Assembly: GCA_016802295.1 (NCBI GenBank)
Contig: JAESIW010000157.1
Coordinates: 759,233 to 823,232 of the forward strand
Source of the DNA: Brachionus rotundiformis
Lineage: Eukaryota; Rotifera; Eurotatoria; Ploima; Brachionidae
Length of the DNA stretch: 64,000 nt
Direction: 5' to 3'
Positions 1 to 11,429 of the stretch are shown in pieces. The position numbers were made by a program, and so were the translations under genes. Position 1 is the first letter of the stretch, and each line of letters begins with the position of its first letter. The notes below the pieces were generated by a model. The model was not told the origin of the DNA and searched no databases. It saw only the letters and a list, made by a program, of their open reading frames with translations.

Positions 1-466
1 TGATTTAACTGGGCCTCAGAGAGAAGTGTCCACTGATGAAGGCTATAATTTGGCAAACGAATGGTGTGTTCCATACATAGAAACCTCGGCTAAAAATTCC
101 ACTATAGTTAATTGCCTTTTTGCCGAAATAGTCAAAGAAATGAACCTAAAATGTAGTAATTATTATGGAAACAAAAAGGAAAAGAGAAAGACCAAAAAAT
201 TATCTCTGCCAGTTGTGGACAAATCGAATCATCAAAATGGAACTACCAAAACAAACTCGTCAGACTCATCCTATTCTAATTCTTTTAAAGAAACCACTAA
301 ATTTAAAAAGTCCAAGTCTGGATTTGTTAAGTCCCAGCTATGCTTTGGTTGCTGTCGATTAGGACATGATAAATCTAATTGTAATAGCAGTAATAATAAT
401 ATTATTGAGTACAGTTTTTCCGACAAAAATACCGGCAGCAAAAAAAGTACTTGTTCAATTTTATAA
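1..466 (+). CDS. Rap2-like Ras-family small GTPase, C-terminal part (5' end outside window)
   Basis: The reading frame enters from the left edge (first full codon at base 2) and ends at TAA 464-466. It encodes the last third of a Ras-type G domain: a stretch starting DLTGPQREVSTDEG, the G5 box ETSAK and the helix LFAEIVKEMN. These are closest to Rap2 among Ras relatives (comparison from memory of the family). After the G domain comes an unusually long tail of about 105 residues, rich in Lys, Ser and Asn. The tail contains CFGCCRLGHDKSNC (341-382), which fits the CCHC zinc-knuckle spacing C-x2-C-x4-H-x4-C, and it ends in CSIL. CSIL is a CAAX box, and the terminal Leu predicts geranylgeranylation. 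Rap2 proteins are normally short-tailed with palmitoylated cysteines, so the cysteine cluster could instead be a palmitoylation site. The P-loop and switch regions lie outside the window. The gene converges with the EGF-repeat gene. Confidence 0.85.
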   Translation, partial: DLTGPQREVSTDEGYNLANEWCVPYIETSAKNSTIVNCLFAEIVKEMNLKCSNYYGNKKEKRKTKKLSLPVVDKSNHQNGTTKTNSSDSSYSNSFKETTKFKKSKSGFVKSQLCFGCCRLGHDKSNCNSSNNNIIEYSFSDKNTGSKKSTCSIL

Positions 467-829
467 AAATTTTAAACTAGCTTCGAATCTTAATATTCGG
501 ACTTATAAAAAAACAGTGGCCATAAGTCGAAGACTTCTAACTAGTCTCGGATGAATATCGCAGAATGAATCTGGTTAATATTTTATTCTTAGCCGGTTGA
601 TTTGGGCCTAAATTTCGTGTAAATAAAATTCCGGTTTTTTAAAATCAAACAACACACTCTCAAATAGTTTTTATTAAAAAAAAATTTTTATGCTTATTTA
701 AAGAAAATTATTCAAAATCGATCACTATTTCATTTATATTTGTTTTTATAAAATTAATTTTTAATGTAATTTATAAAAAATATGCTAAAAATAAATTTTT
801 GAAAAGAATGTTTTTATTCTGAGTTAAAC
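467..829. other. Convergent 3' intergenic region
   Basis: This 363-bp AT-rich stretch lies between the stop of the Rap2-like gene (+) and the stop of the EGF-repeat gene (-), so it should hold both 3' UTRs. An AATAAA signal for the minus-strand gene is present just after its stop (reverse complement near 814-819). I see no coding exon. Confidence 0.6.
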
Positions 830-3800
830 TCATTTGGAACAATTGCATGTTGGCACACAGTCTTGATTGGCAGGCTTTAAAATTTCGAATCCAGTTAAAC
901 ACTTGCAAGTAAGGCTATTTCGGTTGCATGCTGCATTTTGGCCACAATAAGTTTGTCCCAAACAACTGTCACTTGACACTTCCAAAATTTGATTATGAGT
1001 TTGTTCTAGAAAAAATAAATGATTTTTATTTAATTTAATAATTCGAAATGAAAAGAGTTGTCATTTATTATAAAAAAATCATCTTGCTAAATGAGTTTAA
1101 TGTTTTTTTTCCTTGAAGATAATATTTTAAAATATTAAAATATTATTTTTAAATGTTAACCAGTCATTAATTTTTAGCCTCTAGATAAATAAGTCTACTA
1201 TTCTCATAGAATTTTTAATTCATTTACAAATGAATGCGAACATGGATAAATTGATAATGATTTAATCAATTTTTTTATTATCTTTTGTTAATAATTTCAA
1301 TTATAAAATTTTCTATTAGTAGTATTAGTAGTAGTAAATAATACTGCGACCCTATCGGGTTAAGCTTCGAAGCTATGGCAGTAAATTAGACTGTTTCTTG
1401 ATCCATTTGTCTAAGTTAATTTTGAAGCTAATGATTGATTCGAAATTGAAGATGTACTGAGGTAGACTATTCCAAACATTAACAACTGGAATTTTTAAGA
1501 AATGATATTGCATGCAACTTTTTACATCTTCTCCAACTGAACATTTGACATGTCTTCTAAAGCTATATAACTGATTTCGAGAATAATTTATACCATTTTC
1601 AAAATTGATAATTTTATATCTGTAAACTTATGGCAAACTCTAAATGAGGTCTAACCAGTGCTGTGTAGAGCATTCTCAATGAATCAATGTTTAAATTCCT
1701 GAAACTTTTTCTGATCTTAGCCAAAACACGATTTCCACGACTTAAGCAATATTTTACTTGGTTAGTCCACTTAAGTTACTTTGAACATAAATGCCTAAAT
1801 CGTTTCCAATAATTGTTTTAGATAAATTCTTTGTACCGTATCAGCTAAAGATGGTATAGTAAAACAAAGGATTTTTTGAATAAATACTTTTTATACAAAA
1901 AAAGAAGATCGATAGCAAAGATAGTTTTTTTCATGATTGATTGAAAGCTTATGAATAATTTGCAAAAATTCTTATTTAATTCTTATATCATGTTTTTCTC
2001 ATCGTTTAAAATATTATTGAATTAGAATCATAATTTTTAAATTTTTCAAATTAAATTGTTTTTAAGAATTATAAATATAAAATGATCTTACTGCATAAAC
2101 CATTTACCAGGGTAAAACCAGAGTAACAAATACATTTTCCTTGTTGACATTTTGCATAAATTGGACAGTCATTACTCGTACCACATCCATTATTAGGAAG
2201 ATAATCTTTTTGCAAAACTAAAAAAATAGCTAAAATTAAATTTAAACAAGTCATAAAAATTACTGCATGAATCAACAACTTTTATGTAACCAGAAATACA
2301 ATCACATAATCCTTGTACACAAACCATGTTTTTTCCACATGTGATGGCATCATTATTGTAACACTGCGACTTCAACTTTTTTCCATATTCTTTTTTTTAA
2401 TGTTAGTACTTATAAAATTTATTATGAAATTTAAAAAAATTTACCACAATAAATCTGATTATTTTGGGTATTAATAGCCTCATAGTATCCTGTTTTACAT
2501 TTACATATTTTAGCCGTATTCATACAATTTGAACCCGAACAAGTAATCAAACATGAAGAGTTATGATCAATACAATCTTTATCTATTGAGCAATATTCAC
2601 CAATTTTTTTGATAGATGTTGTCCTTGCCGGATATATGTCATAAAAATAATTCATAAACTCTGTATGGATATAATCTGTACTGTTTAGCACAGTCACTAA
2701 TTTTATGTCTTTTGCAGTCATTAATTCAGTAACTAGGCTTTTAAACAATGTTTCCGTAAGCTTTATGGCTTGGTTTAGTCCAATCTTAAGTTGGATTAGC
2801 CACCTAGCATTTTCTTTCGAGTATTCAAAAACATCAACATCCAACATGCTATAACTGCTGAAATCAAGCGATTTATTTGAATATTTATAAAGAATTTGAT
2901 CATATGAATTTTTTGTAAATGACATTATTTGATCCAGTTCGTCAGCAGGGACCAAAGTGTCTTGGTAAATAAATTGAAAGAATATTAAAGATGTTGTTAT
3001 GGATGATAAATCTTAATAATTAAATTTTTAATCAAGAATTTTTTGTTATTTATTCTCGTTTATATAAATTTACAGCAATCGTATTCATTTGATGAAGTCA
3101 TTCCAGGATCACACAAACATGTTTTTTGATTGCTACAAAAAGCGTTCAATCCACACTCCGTTCCCACAGAACAAACTGAGTTCAATTTGATTGAACCAGG
3201 GACTAATTAAACGCATAATAATTAAATATTGTTTCTAATAAATAAAATATCTATCCATATTTACCACAAAAAGAATTATCTAAATGGTAACCCATAAAAC
3301 AAGTGCATACTGAATTTTTACATCTCATCAAAGGACTTTTTGCTTGGCAATCACTATCCGTGTTACACGAAAGTTTTTCATTTTGTTGTGATACTAAGAT
3401 AAATAACAAAAGTCTTTTAAGATCTAATTTAGAGTTAAAAAATACCACAAAGACCCTTTTGGTAAATAAATCCTGGTTTACAAACGCATTTTCTCTTATG
3501 ACAAATTGAATTGGAAAAGCAATCAGTATCAGCATTACAATAATCCTGATAAATAAGCTTAGACTTAGCTTTTTGAAAATTTACACATTTAATATTATAT
3601 CTTTTAATAACTTACTACACTCAAAATACCCATTGCTAGTAGAAATAATAGATATAAATCCAGGATTACATTTACATCTTGAATCATATTCATTAATTTC
3701 TTTTTGGCAGACCATATTTTTGTCACACTCATTTTTGCTTTCGCACAAAGCACCCAATTGCAAATTCCCACTTGACTTAGAAAAAGATAACAGATCATTT

Positions 3801-4650
3801 TGATTTTTATCTTAATATCAAATTTGGTTAAATAACAATAATTTTAAACATTTTTTAATACTCATTAAATCTGATGAATCAGTTATAAAATTTAAACTTT
3901 TTAAAGGATTTGTTTTAAGATATTGTAAAACTTTGTTAAGATATTCATTGCCAATATTTGTACCATTTTGAGATTCGTAGGCGATTTTTTTCTTAAATTT
4001 GATTGTAGAATTTATAAAGCATGTTTGATCATTTCGAATTAAGTTTGGTTTACAATCAACATTGTTAACAAAATATCTGTGGTAATTTTTACCCAATTTT
4101 TCCGACAAATCTTTCTCAATCTAATGCAACTTTTGAGTTTCTTGTTGCAATTAATTTTTAGCTTACCTGAGTTAGAATCCGAAATCTAACTTCATCATTT
4201 GGTACACCATTTTGAACAGATACTTGATATTGAAGCCCGAATTCGGATGTCTCAGATGGATCAAATGGTAAAGACGAATCTAATGTATCAAAAGATTAAA
4301 TAAGTGAATTCGAAAAAAAAGTACCTTTATTATTTTGAACCAATTGTTGAGTTACTTAAAAATTTTATTAAAATCAATTAACTTTTTTGACAAAAAAATT
4401 AATCATACTTTTTGGTCCAACATAAACACCAAGACCAAAACTAAGGCCAAATAAAACAACAAAAAAAACTATTAAACCAATTACGATAAATATTGATCTT
4501 TATTTTAATAATTATATTTTTAAAAAAAACTCTTCATCATCAAGATTACTTGCAGGTACTCAACGAAGGATTATCGGATATCTCTTTTTCTATCTTTTCA
4601 GTAATTATTAGATCTCGTGAATCCGAAGGCAATTTTCTTTCATTTTCCAT
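830..4650 (-). CDS. Type II single-pass membrane protein with eight EGF-like modules
   Basis: I assembled 13 exons by hand: 4650-4550, 4497-4409, 4354-4325, 4279-4167, 4120-3862, 3810-3616, 3568-3446, 3393-3265, 3202-3074, 3011-2445, 2389-2264, 2217-2092 and 1005-830. They sum to 2163 nt, or 720 residues. The start is MENERKLPSDSRD. A short cytoplasmic tail is followed by one hydrophobic helix (exon 2, IGLIVFFVVLFGLSFGLGV) with no signal peptide, which gives a type II topology. Exons 4-5 encode about 120 residues that could be a SEA-type domain; that is uncertain. Cys-rich EGF-like units follow in exons 6 to 13, each with the C-x-C pattern (for example CNADTDC then CVCKPGF in exon 7). Exon 10 is large and adds about 140 non-EGF residues before its own EGF unit. 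Junctions between the EGF exons are all phase 1, the classic arrangement for exon shuffling. The last intron (2091-1006) is long and carries a LINE relic. I do not recognise a named orthologue. Confidence 0.7.
1340..1850 (-). mobile_element. Degraded non-LTR retrotransposon (LINE) 3' fragment
   Basis: On the minus strand, broken frames give GNDLGIYVQSNLSG, then NRVLAKIRKSF...LRMLYTALVRPHLEFA, then VWNSLPQYIFNFESIISFK. This is the familiar order of the region downstream of the reverse transcriptase in jockey/CR1-like LINEs. Stops and frameshifts interrupt it, so it is dead. It ends on the minus strand near CCCGATAGGGTCGCAG followed by a simple TA/ACT-rich tail. It sits inside the last intron of the EGF-repeat gene, in the same orientation. 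Confidence 0.75.
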
Positions 4651-4918
4651 CTTGGTTAATTTTTTTTTTTTAGGGAATTATTAGAACAAAAAAATGGACA
4701 AATTTAAGAAATATTTATTAATAAAAAAAATAAATTCAAAAAAAAGAATCATTAAAAACTCAAATTTCGTCATTTTAAAACATTTAAATGAGTTTAATTT
4801 TACCCGATTTTAGATTAAGTATCTTTTTAGATACCGGTATTTTAAGTAATATGATCAACTTTTAAAAAAAAATTTTAAAATAAAGATTAATTTCAAAAAT
4901 TTAATGACTTTGTCCTGA

Positions 4919-6082
4919 TTATGTATACAAATCAAAGTCGATTCGTTTTGAATTGTAAAAAGTGCCCGATGCGTCCTCGCATCTCCGGCACCAAACTCCA
5001 ACCTCTTTAAATTCACCTTTTTCTGCCTTGGTCAGCATTTCCTGAGAAGTAAATGGTCCATGTATTTTTGCATCATCTGTATTACTTTCTTTATAAATCC
5101 ACTTAACAGCCTTATCCTCAAATGTTTTCGATTCAGCATTTGCATTTGATGATTGTAGTTCTGTGTCATTTACTTCATCAGAAAACATGTCAAACGACTC
5201 AGTAGATTTCGCTGACTTTGATTCATACTCTTTAATTTTGATTTCCAAAGATTGGAAAGTTTCTTCGTAAATGTCATAAAAACCTTTGTCAATAAATTGA
5301 TTTGCATATCCAGTTAACTTTTCCAAAGCTTCTTTGTCTGCTAAAGCCTGTTCGCTTAATGGCTCTTGTTTTTCGTTCTTTTTCTTTTGCCATCTTTGGC
5401 TTGCTGATGATCCTGATTTAGAAGAGGTCCCCAAACGCTTTATAGCTCGTAAAATTGTCTCATTCATTTTCAGATGCGGAAGAATTTTTTTAAAAATCTG
5501 AATTTTTTCTTCGTCGTCATCTACTTTTACTGATTCAGTCTCAGACTCTGAGCTTTCATCTTCAGTGTCACCCGATTGTTTTTGCAAATCATAACTTTTC
5601 TTAAATGAGTTAATATTTGCCCAGTCTATATTGTCCAGCCATGCATCTTTGATTTCATTTTTCTTAATTTTTATAAAATAAAATTTCAGAAGCCTGTTAT
5701 TATATGAATTACATTTTTTTTCCAATGATAATGTCCTTCAGTATCAAAATCTCCTTCCTCTAATTCCTCTTTCATATTAAAAGGGGTGAGCTTTATCTCA
5801 TCATCGAATTCTGATGTCTTGGCTTCTTGTCCAATATCTAGATTTAAAATTGATATATTTTTTTTTAATTAGGAGAAAACTTATTGAAAAATATTAACCT
5901 GCCAGAACTTCTCTATTTAGAGTTTTGTATTTTTCATTATTTTCTTCTTCATCAGAATCAAGTGAATGACTTGATTTTTGCTTGGCTTCTTCACCATTGT
6001 CCGAGAGGTCAGATTCACTCTCTTTAGTATAATGTTTATACTCTTTTTGATTATCAAATTTAACTTTTTTTTTTACCGGCAT
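4919..6082 (-). CDS. CD2BP2: CD2BP2 / U5-52K homologue (GYF-domain U5 snRNP protein)
   Basis: Three exons (6082-5899, 5837-5713, 5662-4919) give 1053 nt, or 350 residues, close to the length of the human protein. In the family this protein binds the U5 snRNP protein PRPF6 and proline-rich ligands through its GYF domain, and leaves before the tri-snRNP forms. The sequence shows a basic N-terminus (MPVKKKVKFDN), an acidic Ser/Asp region, the conserved block LTPFNMKEELEEGDFDTEGHYHW, then AWLDNIDW after the second intron. The C-terminal GYF domain has WIYKESNTDDAKIHGPFTSQ and the family-typical end NSKRIDFDLYT. The second intron (5712-5663) is short and in part open, so a naive ORF runs through it; the splice restores the family sequence DAWLDNIDW. 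Confidence 0.93.
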
Positions 6083-7972
6083 TTTTAGTTTGAATTATTT
6101 TGAAAGAAATTTATAATAATTTTAAAATTTCAATCGATTGAGTTTATTAGGCAAATAAAGCAAAATAAATCTAACATTATTTTTGTTTAGATAACTATTT
6201 ATTTTATCAATAAAAATATTTTTTTATTAAAAAAAAACTTAGAATTATATAAAGTTATATGAACATAAAATAAAATCTTTTTGATAATACTTTATAATTT
6301 TTAATTATTATGTAAGTTGATATTTACGCATATTGTTATTAAAAGAGTAAAAAAATCATGATTTGATTAGTTTAAAAATATGCTCTGGTTTGTTTTATAT
6401 TGTTCTTGTCACGTTTTAACTCACGTATTAGCTTGAATTTTTAATTGTATTTTAAATAAGAAAATTTTATAAATAAAGATAAGATCTCATTTAAAAAACT
6501 ATCTAAAATTTTACAAACCAAAAATATAACAGGAACAATTTCAAATGTTACAGAATTGGAAAGAATTCTTCTCACTGCTCCTTGGTAAATCATTAAAAAT
6601 AGTTATTAAAACTCAAATCAACCTTGCGGATTTTGAAATTTTTTGAGTAAAATTTTAGTTTTTAAATTTAAATATCAATTAAATTTAGATTTCATAAAGT
6701 TAAATAAAAACCTAGGTATTTTTTTTCTACTGATTATAAATTCAGATTCTTTAAAAATAAATAAAGTCACTTAATCTATGGTTTTAGTCAAGCTCTTGAC
6801 CAGCTTTTTTAAACCAGTTTTTTTTTCTTGAAATATTTTTTATAATGATTCAAAATTAAAATTAATTGAAAAAAAAAGAGTAGAAATAAAAATATAATTC
6901 AATATTCAAATAATTTTATCAAGATTATTAAATTAAAAAAGGGTTAAAATTAAATTATTTTATTTCGTGAGTGAGATCTGAAAGACTACTTTACTTTAAG
7001 GTATAGCTTGACTACTTTTTTTTGAAGCAATCGGCGTATGATTAAAATAAATAATCAAAATAACCATCTAAATGTATTAAAATGGTATACTCTATAACAA
7101 AAATAGAGGATTATTTTTACTGGCTATCTAGCATAAATTTTTTTTATCAAATTAAGAAAGCACTAATTCAAAAATGTTAAAAATCTAAGCATAATTGATC
7201 GCTTCATGTTTTAAGGTAAGTTAATACTAAGCCAGGTAAAATACCCGAATAATTTAGGTCTTAGTTGTTATTTTATTCACAGATTTTAGGTCGAATTTAA
7301 AATATAATTTCGTGTTTAAAAAACATATTGATTTTTGAATATTATTTTACTAAGTGGCCATCCAATATATATATTCCACTTTTTCGACATTTAGTCTTCT
7401 AGACAGAACTATTTAGGCAAATTACGTTCTTAAAATTAAAATTCTTAATTATTTACACAAAATAAATTAAAGCTTTAGAGTTTATTTCTGAGTCATGCAT
7501 AATTTCGTATATAAATTTTGTAATTAAAATTTTTTTTTCGAGTATTTTTAAACGAATCTAATAATTAGTTCAATAATTTAAATATTTAAAGAAATTATTG
7601 ATATGAAGTTCAATAGTTAAAGAAAAAGAAGGTCACAGATTGTTTATTTGTCTGATGTGAAAAGGAAATTTACACAGCTTTAATATCAGTAAATATTTAC
7701 TTTATCTTTTTATGAGAAAAGTAAACTTTAGTTGCATATAATGAACTTAGGTGCGAATTCAGATCTGAAAAATTATTAAAAAAGGTAAATAGTAAAAGGA
7801 AAACCATCCAAATTCCATTAATTTAAAAAAAACATTTTCATACTGTTTTAAAGTCTAATAAGTTATGATAATTTTTTTTTAAATTTGAATTATTAAAGTT
7901 TTTGTATAAATTAAAATTGATACGAACAAATTTTTGAACCTAAAAAATAATTAATCTTTTTTTAATTCCAAG
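6083..7972. other. Divergent intergenic region, AT-rich
   Basis: About 1.9 kb lies between the divergent starts of the CD2BP2 and ERdj5 genes, so both promoters should be here. The sequence is dominated by A/T runs. No tRNA, TE coding region or convincing exon is visible; one short open stretch near 6484-6580 was considered and rejected. Directly before the ERdj5 ATG is a pyrimidine-rich tract ending in AAG. Confidence 0.5.
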
Positions 7973-10900
7973 ATGCAAGATTGGTTACATTTATTCACTT
8001 GCAAGTCATGGTTGATTTTGTTATTGTTGGCTAGTTTTACCAATTTAATTCACTCTGGAGGAAATTTCAACAATGAAGAATACTACAAACTTCTTGGGGT
8101 TTCCAAGACAGCTACTACGAAGCAAATACGCATAGCTTTCAAGAAACTAGCATTAGAAAAACATCCAGATAAAAACCAGGTATATATATATACTTTTTTA
8201 TCTTGAGCTTTGATAAAAAAAATTTTATGATAAGACCATAATTTTACTGCCTGAAAATTAAATACATTTTATTTAGGCTGATCCGAACGCAAATGAAATC
8301 TTTATTCGGATAAACAGGGCATATGAAATACTGAAAGACGAGGAATTGAGAAAAAAGTATGATCAATTCGGCGAAGAAGGCCTGAAAGACAATCAAAGTG
8401 GTTTTAACTACCAGAGTTGGAATTTTTACAATCAGAACTTTGGCATTTATGATGATGACCCGGAAGTAATTACACTCAGCAGATCTGATTTCAGTAATTT
8501 GAAAATTATTAGCGTCATTTAAATTTGATTTTGAAAATTTAATTTTTTAGGAAATTCTGTGACTAATAGTGATACGATTTGGTTTATCAATTTCTACTCA
8601 ACTCAATGCTCTCACTGTCACGAATTGGCTCCAACTGTAAATCTATTTTTTTTTTTTTTTGAAAATCGAATCTTATCAAATATCTACAACTTGTTGTTTC
8701 TACATGAGCTTTTATACATATGAAAAGATAAAATAATATTTACTTTAAACAACGATTTTCAATTTTATCACGAACTTTCTTATCAGAGTTTTTTTCGCTT
8801 TTCTAAAAATTTTACAGTTTTTGACCTATATTATTTCTTTAGTGGAGAGATTTGGCAAAACAATTGTTCGGGGTTGTTAAAATTGGCGCAGTTAATTGTA
8901 TGGATGATTGGATGCTGTGCAATGAAGAACAAATACAATCTTTTCCATCACTTATTATGTATCCAAAGGTAAGAGTTTATGTATTTAAATTAAAACTTGT
9001 ACTTAATTTTTATTTAATTTGCTAATATTAACAAAAAATTTAAGAATTTTCAATTATTAATCTTATAATTTTATATCATCAATTGATTAATTGCATTCAT
9101 TTTTAATATTACATTTTTTAATTGAATTTAAGGCAAAACGTTTTGGAGGTACCAAAAATCTCGAAAACCTGATCAATTTTGCACTTTCATTTGCTAGTGG
9201 TAACGTGAATAATGTAAACAATTTGGATTCATATGGCAAACTAGAGACAGACAAACCATGGTTATTTATGTACTGCTTATCAAGAAACACTGATTCAGAT
9301 GAAGAACTCAACCATGAATTAAATTGCTTGGAAGAAATGAGCCTTCGCAAATTGGCTATCATGATGCACGGTCTGGTCAATGTAGCTAATATTGACTGCA
9401 CTTCAGACTTGAGCATCCAACTTTGCTCCAAATTAAAGCCAAAGCCTTCGACACCAATTTTATTCCATCCTAGTCTTCCAGATTTAAACACTCAACACTC
9501 AGACTTTATCCCAATTTTATTTTCAGATCATAAAAAAATCTATCAACAAGTATTAACTTTAATACCTGATTATACTGATCTTGAAGAAAAGGAGTTAGAG
9601 GTAAAAATAAATTAAATTTAATTAAAAAGATAAACATCTAGTATGAAAAAAATTTAGACAATTTTGGAAAACTTGAAGAATAAAGATAAACTTGAGAGGC
9701 CATGGCTAATTCAATTTGTTAGAGATTACGATTTGAACCAAGGCCTAGATTATAAAAGACTACCTAATTTAATCGGAAAAAGTATATTTAGCGAAGAAAA
9801 ATTCTGTATCTATATGGAAGTTATAATTTTTTATTAAAGATTTTAATTTTGCTCGTGTCGATTGCAGCAAATTAACAAGTCTAGATCTTTGTGGTAAATT
9901 ACAAATAGTCAAATATCCCACATTTGTGCTGTTCAAGTCTTCAAGTTTTATTTTAAATGGTCAAGTTGACATGGGCGAAGATAATTGGTATGAAATACAT
10001 TACGGAAATAGGGTAACTTCAGAAGACTTGGCAAGTTTCTTAAAAGAAAATGCTAACACACCAGTTCGAACTTTAACAGAATTCAGCACGAAATTTTTAG
10101 AACATGAACTGGAAAAATATGGCAAAAAAGCTTTTTTTGTTGACTTTTTCGCGCCAGTAAGTTAAAATTAAATTTTTTTTTATCTTTAATTAAACCAAAA
10201 AATTCAAGTGGTGTCCGCCGTGTATGAATCTCCTACCCGAATTTCGAAAATCATCCAAACTAGCAGGTTCAGAAACAGTCCTATTTGGTACAATAGACTG
10301 TACAGCAAATACTCAAATTTGTGAGCAACATAATATACGATCATTTCCTACAACAATTTTATACAACAATTCAATTCCCAATTTATATCATGGACAGCAT
10401 AATGCTCAAGATATAAATGAATTTATACAAGTAAAAATTATACCTAAAATGAATTTTTTTTAAGATTAATTAACTTGTTAAAAAAGGATATTTTAAATCC
10501 GTCGGTCATTACTCTAACTTACGAGACATTTTATGAGCTTGTTGGTTCTAAGCCCACTGACAAAATCTGGATGATTGATTTTTTTGCCAGTTGGTGTGGA
10601 CCATGTCAACAATTAGCACCTGAATGGCGAAAATTAGCAAAGGTAAATTTTTAATAAGATATTCATTTTTTCCGAAACAAATAATAAATTTAATTTAATT
10701 CTTAATTCAAGCGAGTGGACTCAAAAGTAATAACTGTAGCCCAGGTTGATTGTGTTGTTGAACAGCGTTTGTGCTCTGAACAAGGTGTAAACTCATATCC
10801 AAACATTCGGTTATATCCAACCGGTGTAAGTGGTTATTCTCGATTTGATCAATATCAAGGCTGGATGAGAGATGCAAACTCATTGTTCCAATGGGCTGGC

Positions 10901-11429
10901 AATTACATGCCAACCATATCAGTCATGCTAAATTTGGAAACTTTTGAAAATCTGGTACTAGGTAATTTCAAAAATGACAATTTAGAAGATCAATTGCCAT
11001 GGATTGTGGACTTTTATGCACCATGGTGTGGGCACTGCCAAGTTTTCGCCCCAACTTTTGAAGCACTGGCCAGTGTAAGTTCTTAAATGATAATTTGAAG
11101 TGCAAAGTTTAAATTTCAATCAAACAGAAATTCGAAGGAAGAGTTAAATTTGGAAAGGTAAATTGTCAGCAATATCAGCATTTATGTCAAGCATGTGGTA
11201 TAAGAGCCTATCCAACTGTGAAATTTTATCCAATAATTACCTCAAATTATGTGGTACGTATCTAAGCATATCAAGATGGGTTTTAGCTAAAAAATTTTCT
11301 TTTTAGAATTGGGGAGCAGGCGAAGAACTGTTCGATATGGACCTTAATAGACTATCAAATTTAATTGATGGTAAATTAAAGCAGCATGGTTACAAACATT
11401 CCAAAAAATCTCTTAAGTCAGAATTATAG
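7973..11429 (+). CDS. DNAJC10: ERdj5 / DnaJ homolog subfamily C member 10, ER disulfide reductase
   Basis: Twelve exons (7973-8179, 8277-8493, 8551-8636, 8843-8968, 9133-9600, 9658-9805, 9840-10156, 10209-10430, 10487-10642, 10712-11074, 11128-11253, 11307-11429) give 852 residues; the human protein is about 790. A signal peptide (hydrophobic run LILLLLASF) leads into a J domain with the HPD motif (EKHPDKNQ) for BiP. Thioredoxin-like domains follow, with active sites CSHC (exon 3), CPPC (exon 8), CGPC (exon 9) and CGHC (exon 10), and redox-dead thioredoxin-like segments lie between (exons 5-7). The C-terminus is KSEL, a KDEL-like ER retrieval signal. Family role: reducing disulfides of misfolded proteins in the ER for degradation, together with BiP and EDEM. 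Human ERdj5 uses CHPC and CGPC in its last two domains, so the active-site set differs here. Confidence 0.95.

Noticed and set aside
4919..5725. Single 268-residue ORF as the CD2BP2 C-terminal exon
   Set aside because: The first residues (CNSYNNRLLKFYF) do not fit the family. A 50-bp GT...AG intron at 5712-5663 restores the conserved junction before DAWLDNIDW.
6484..6580. Open stretch reading TGTISNVTELERILLTAPW with AG and GT at its ends
   Set aside because: No start codon, and no partner exon could be joined in frame on either side. Length is within chance expectation for this composition.
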